A stretch of 64,000 nt of DNA, from assembly GCF_030867095.1 (NCBI RefSeq), contig NC_081824.1, positions 238,230,719 through 238,294,718 on the forward strand, read 5' to 3'. Position numbers and translations under genes: made by a program. Position 1 is the stretch's first letter; each line of letters opens with the position of its first letter. Source of the stretch: Alligator mississippiensis. Lineage: Eukaryota > Chordata > Crocodylia > Alligatoridae. Below are positions 60,301-64,000 of the stretch, one piece after another. Under the pieces are notes generated by a model, which was given only the letters and a program-made list of their open reading frames with translations, did not search any database and was not told the DNA's origin.

Positions 60301-61994
60301 TCCTAATCTCCAGCCTAAACTTTACCTGCCGAAGCTTAAGGTTGTTGTTACTAGTCCTGTCCCCTACAGCCACAGAGAAGGGTCTTTATCCTCTCTATGA
60401 TTGCCCTTCAGGAATTTGAACACTATTGTCACATCCTCCCTCAGTCTTCTCTTCTCCAGGTAAAATAACCCTAGTTCTTTCAACCTTTCCTCACAAGTCT
60501 TGTTTCCTAGGCCTCTAATCATTTTTGTCAGTCTCCAATGGACTCTTTATAATTTCTCCATGTTGCCTTTGAAATGTGAGGCTGAAAACTGGACACAGTA
60601 CTCCAAGTGCAGTCTCACTAGGACTGAATAGACTGGAAGAATGACTACCCTTGACTTGCAAGTGACACTTCTGTTAATGCAAACCAGTATGCTGTTGGCT
60701 TGTAAAAAAAAAAGAGCATACTGCTGGCTGATATCCAGCTTGTGGGCCACTGTAACTCCCAGTTGTTCCGTTGAAGTACTGCAGCCTAGCCACTCATTCC
60801 TTAGTCTGTCTTTGTGCATGCAATTTTTCCATCCAAAGTCCAGGACTTTGAATGTTGTTGAATCCTTGCTAAATCCTTGCTGAATTTCATCTGATAGACT
60901 GGAAAAATGGTCCACAGTCAGTCAGGTCTTTCTGGATCCTAGCCCTACCCTCCAGAGTGTTTGCAACTTCACTGAACTTCGTATTATTAGTAGCAGATTT
61001 GCTACGTGTGCACTCAATCCTATTGTCCACATCATTAATGAAGATGTTAAACAATGCTGGACCTAAGACAGACCCCTGAGACACACCAGTTGGCACCTCC
61101 TTCCATCTAGACATTGAGCCACTGATGACTTGTTGACTATGATTTTCCAACCAGTTATGTATCCACCTTACAGGACTTCAGTCTAGTCTTTGTTTCTTTA
61201 GTGTCTTAATGATTATGTCCCTGCTCCCCTCAAGCCTATAACCTTATCATAGAAGGAAATCAGGTTGGTCACCTCAGCCCATTCCTAAAATACACAACCT
61301 GCTACCTATGAGCACACTTAGAGCATGCCATGCCATGTATAGTCATAGTAATAATGTATACAGCCAGTGAGTCAATTCCAAATAAAACAACAGAGCATCA
61401 GATGTAAAACTATCCGTAAGAAATATTATTACTCATTTCATAGATTTCATAAACATTAAGGATGGAAGGGACCTTGGAAGATCACCGAGTCCAGCCCCCT
61501 GCCCCAGGGGCTTAAATGAGGCTGGTTGGATATGGCAGTATCTTTTTCTCAGGCAATAACAGAGAAGCCAGCCTTCTTATGGCAAGTTTTGATTTTGTTC
61601 TGTAAGCCCAGGGTAGCAATTTCTACTTCTACAGGTTGTTGTAGAAGTAGAAATTGTAAGGCCTGTCCCTAGTCACCTGTGGTGTGATCATTTCTGCAGA
61701 TTGGGTTCAGGATATTTAATGATACCGTGAGCAATTGGTAAATTGCACTCTCATCAACCAAAATTGGTATGATCCTGAAGAGAGAGCACTGCATCTTTTT
61801 AGAGTCATCCTTTTGTTGCTGTTTTGTCTTTGATCCTGACGCTCCCCATTTGCTTTGTATTTCAGGTTCAAGTTGGTGAGAATGATTATGTGCACTTGCG
61901 GGTGTTTGTGAGCCTTCCTCATACAAATGAAGGAATAACATTTACTAGCTATCAAACCGGCAAAACCGGAGGTGATCCACTGACCTATTTTTAA
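51357..61994 (+). CDS. CSTA: Cystatin A-like (stefin), copy 3; three exons
   Basis: Exons 51357-51422, 58983-59084 and 61866-61994, phase-0 introns with GT/AG, give 98 aa, the exact length of human stefins A and B. Exon 1 reads [18 protein letters not shown] and ends IADQ, carrying the protease-contacting Gly-Gly. Exon 2 has [13 protein letters not shown] and the canonical loop QVVAG with TNYFIK. Exon 3 has [14 protein letters not shown], the second loop LPHTN and a final DPLTYF. There is no signal peptide, so it is a cytosolic inhibitor of papain-like cathepsins. Exons 2 and 3 are identical to copy 2. It lies right of, and on the opposite strand to, the MIX23 terminal exon. The ATG is the first of two in tandem, chosen for its Kozak context and human MM/MI starts. 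The polyadenylation signal is the variant AGTAAA (62074-62079). Confidence 0.92.
51903..52000 (-). mobile_element. Old CR1 3' tail fragment, paralog of 6049-6150
   Basis: Same fragment at the same intronic position as in copy 1, so it was inserted before the CSTA duplication. Confidence 0.75.
52795..53260 (-). mobile_element. CR1 LINE RT fragment
   Basis: On the - strand, 52800-53039 gives [20 protein letters not shown], then [17 protein letters not shown], the eroded FADD region of CR1 RT, and [12 protein letters not shown] piece of the upstream [11 protein letters not shown]-type block lies on the + strand near 53160-53200, so the fragment is rearranged or inverted in part. Confidence 0.75.
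54846..56979. mobile_element. GC-rich non-autonomous transposon, duplicate of 14662-16795
   Basis: Same element carried by the duplication, with one G/T difference near 55834. Confidence 0.7.
58115..58210. repeat. Nested hairpin cluster, duplicate of 17931-18026
   Basis: Identical copy in the second block. Confidence 0.7.
60095..61268 (-). mobile_element. Old CR1 LINE fragment, duplicate of 19911-21085
   Basis: Identical CR1 ORF2 remnant in intron 2 of CSTA copy 3. Confidence 0.88.
61437..61514 (-). mobile_element. CR1 3' tail fragment, duplicate of 21253-21330
   Basis: Identical short inverted CR1 tail. Confidence 0.8.
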
Positions 61995-62242
61995 AGCAGT
62001 AATAAGGATGATTTCTATTGCTCTCCCTGAAGGCTGCAAGCTTCCTCTGCCTGTGTATCAGTGAACAGATAAAAGTAAAACAAATATGATCTTGACGAAT
62101 AATTTAACACAAAGGTAGTCTTTATGGCAGCAGTGATTGCTGCTAATTTACAAGGGGCCACTGAGGAAATGTGGCAATTGTACTCAAAAAAGCAAAAAGC
62201 TTATGCTTGATACTTTTGGGTAGTAATACATGGTGCTATTTG

Positions 62243-63188
62243 TTACCAGATTTACACGTCACTTTGGGGAGTGCTCATTTATTCGGGGTATATTTCTGGG
62301 GTCTCTGTAATTCTATCAATGTGCTGCTTGTGTTACTTGTGTTTCTTTATGGAGCTGTAGCTCTCCCTTCTGCAAGTCTTCACCCCCAATGGAGCTATCT
62401 TGCAGGACTCGGTTTCAATGGGGCTGGGTTCCTCCAACCACAGAATCAGTCAAACACATGTATACACATACACAGATCAACAGGACATGCCTGAGCCAGG
62501 CCGGGTTATTTAGCACTGACAGGCTAACACCCCCATATGCCTTGAACTGAGTTCATCAGGGCAATAATAAAATGCAGTCAGACACATACACACGCTAACA
62601 GGGTACATCTGAGCAGGCTGGGTCTGATCAGCACTTTCAGCTGATACCCTCATGAGCCTCAAAACTCAGCATGTCACAAGCGTCCTAGTAGTAACCCCCT
62701 TGATGAGCAGACCCCGCTGTGGTTTTGGGCATTACAGGGATCTTTGGCTTAGGTAAAAGAAGCATTGCTGCAGAGCAAATGGGGAGGTCAAGGGGAAGGA
62801 GGAGTAGGTGAGGTTCAGAGAGAAAGTGTAGCAACCAGCTTGACCAAAAGAGTTATTTATTGCCAGGTATATGAACTTGTGATGATACCAGTAATAATAG
62901 CCATACAAGACAGAGACAAATAAACAGTTACAGTATTACATAGTTTCAGTTAGGTTTTTAGGGAAGTCTAGCTCAAGTTTGATTAGCAAAATTCAGGTTT
63001 AGAAAGCTGTGCCTGAAGTAAGAGCATAAAAGGTTCCTGGAAAGGGAGGGGGGAAGAGGGAGAGAGAGGGTCTCACCACTCAGTGAAGCTTGAACTAGTT
63101 GAGGTCCCCAGGTGTTGTTGGATTTGGCAGACAGGCAGAGTCCTCAGCACAATCAATGGAGAGAGTCCAGGCAGAAAAGGAGTGGAAC
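62243..63188. other. 3' flank insertion of CSTA copy 3, possible LTR remnant (duplicate of 22066-23011)
   Basis: Same unassigned sequence as in copy I of the block, with an AATAAA-like signal on the - strand near 62850. No termini could be fixed. Confidence 0.3.
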
Positions 63189-63338
63189 TGGTGCAGCTTT
63201 GGATCCAAGCACCAGGACAGATGCTTGAGCTTGGGTAGGGGCGCAAGCAAGAAAAGGAGTGGAACTGGTGCATCCCACTGCCCCTTGGGCATGCAGCAGG
63301 GCTGGGGAAGCTTTATGGCTGGACTGCCTTTCCAGGAG

Positions 63339-64000
63339 GCAGTCCAAGGGGCTGTGGCTCCTTACAGCTGCTGCTGGCCTCAGCCTTGTGGTACGTGTAC
63401 TCACAGCTTGACCCCGGCCCGCCCTGCACCTGCTCTGGGCTTGGCCCAATGGAGCAGACCAGCTCCAGACCAGCCGGAACACACACGTGGCCCACCCCGT
63501 GCCTGCTCCAGACTCGCTCGCCCACACTGTGAGCAGCAGAGCAGTGGTGGCCAGGCAGAAGCTGCTACTTGGTGTAGAGGAAAAGCAGCTGCCCAGAGCC
63601 CATGTCTGAGCTGCCCTGCATCTCGTCTGCACTGCCACAGCTGCTCTGCTGAGTGGTCAGGATGCAATGGTGATGGCAGCAGAGAGGAACCACAGGGTAG
63701 ACTGGGCGCAGGCTCTAGGGGACTCCAGCCAGAAGGGCTGGGTAGCAGTGAAGGGGAGGGACTGCCTTTCCCTCACACCAAGCAGCAGCTTCTGCCCAGT
63801 CACTGCTGCTGTTCAGCATGGGTGGGCGGTCTGGAGCAAGAGCCGGGCAGGCTGGGACTGGGGCTGTGCGCTCCTGATGGTGGCAGAGAGGAGCCACAGG
63901 GCATGCGGGCTTCTGGCTGTTGCAGGGGGAGGGCTATTTAGCCCACGGCAGCTGCCCAGAACTTCCTCTGTGGCCTGCAGGCCCAAATAATTGCTCACCC
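63339..64000 (-). mobile_element. hAT-like non-autonomous element, duplicate of 23162-23826
   Basis: Identical GC-rich element, cut by the window end just before its CAGGGGTGAGC terminus. Confidence 0.5.

Larger units (their letters stand above)
54510..64000 (+). repeat. Recent duplication block, copy II (partner 14326-23823)
   Basis: Near-identical to 14326-23823. The left boundary is where 'gcctagcaactggagcat' begins to match; the base before differs. It runs to the window end, so its true length is at least 9.49 kb. It carries CSTA exons 2 and 3 of copy 3 and all nested elements of the partner. Confidence 0.97.

Overview
The window looks like vertebrate genomic DNA from a non-avian sauropsid. 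A crocodilian is most likely and a turtle is possible. The main reason is the density of CR1 LINE fragments, together with hAT and Tigger remnants, palindromic MITEs and solo LTRs. Only two host genes can be recognised. One is a type-1 cystatin (stefin, CSTA-like) present as three copies on the + strand. The other is the last coding exon of MIX23/CCDC58 on the - strand. In human, CSTA and CCDC58/MIX23 are convergent neighbours, so the locus agrees with the protein call.

Layout. 1-5.1 kb: CR1, Tigger, hAT and palindromic elements. 5.4-13.9 kb: CSTA copy 1, complete, three exons, 101 aa, with a TATA box and an AATAAA signal. 14.3-23.8 kb: a block carrying only exons 2 and 3 of a second CSTA copy. 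24-44.9 kb: gene-free DNA rich in transposons, including a hAT remnant split by an LTR that itself holds a CR1 fragment, and a CR1 ORF1 esterase relic. 45.0-45.26 kb: MIX23 terminal exon (-). 46.8-48.5 kb: a CR1. 51.2-62.0 kb: CSTA copy 3, complete, 98 aa.

The block 14326-23823 is repeated almost base for base at 54510-64000. I found two substitutions and one 7-bp indel by eye. Either it is a very recent tandem duplication of roughly 40 kb with a deletion that removed exon 1 of the middle copy, or it is a false duplication in the assembly. Both explanations predict that the sequence right of the window repeats 23.8 kb onward and carries another MIX23 last exon.

CSTA copies 1 and 3 are an older paralog pair. 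Their noncoding DNA still aligns well, but exons 2 and 3 differ mostly at amino-acid-changing positions, a pattern expected of protease inhibitors under diversifying selection. Insertions present in only one paralog (a solo LTR, a CR1, a palindromic element) can be dated against the empty site in the other. No CRISPR, rRNA or convincing tRNA gene was seen.
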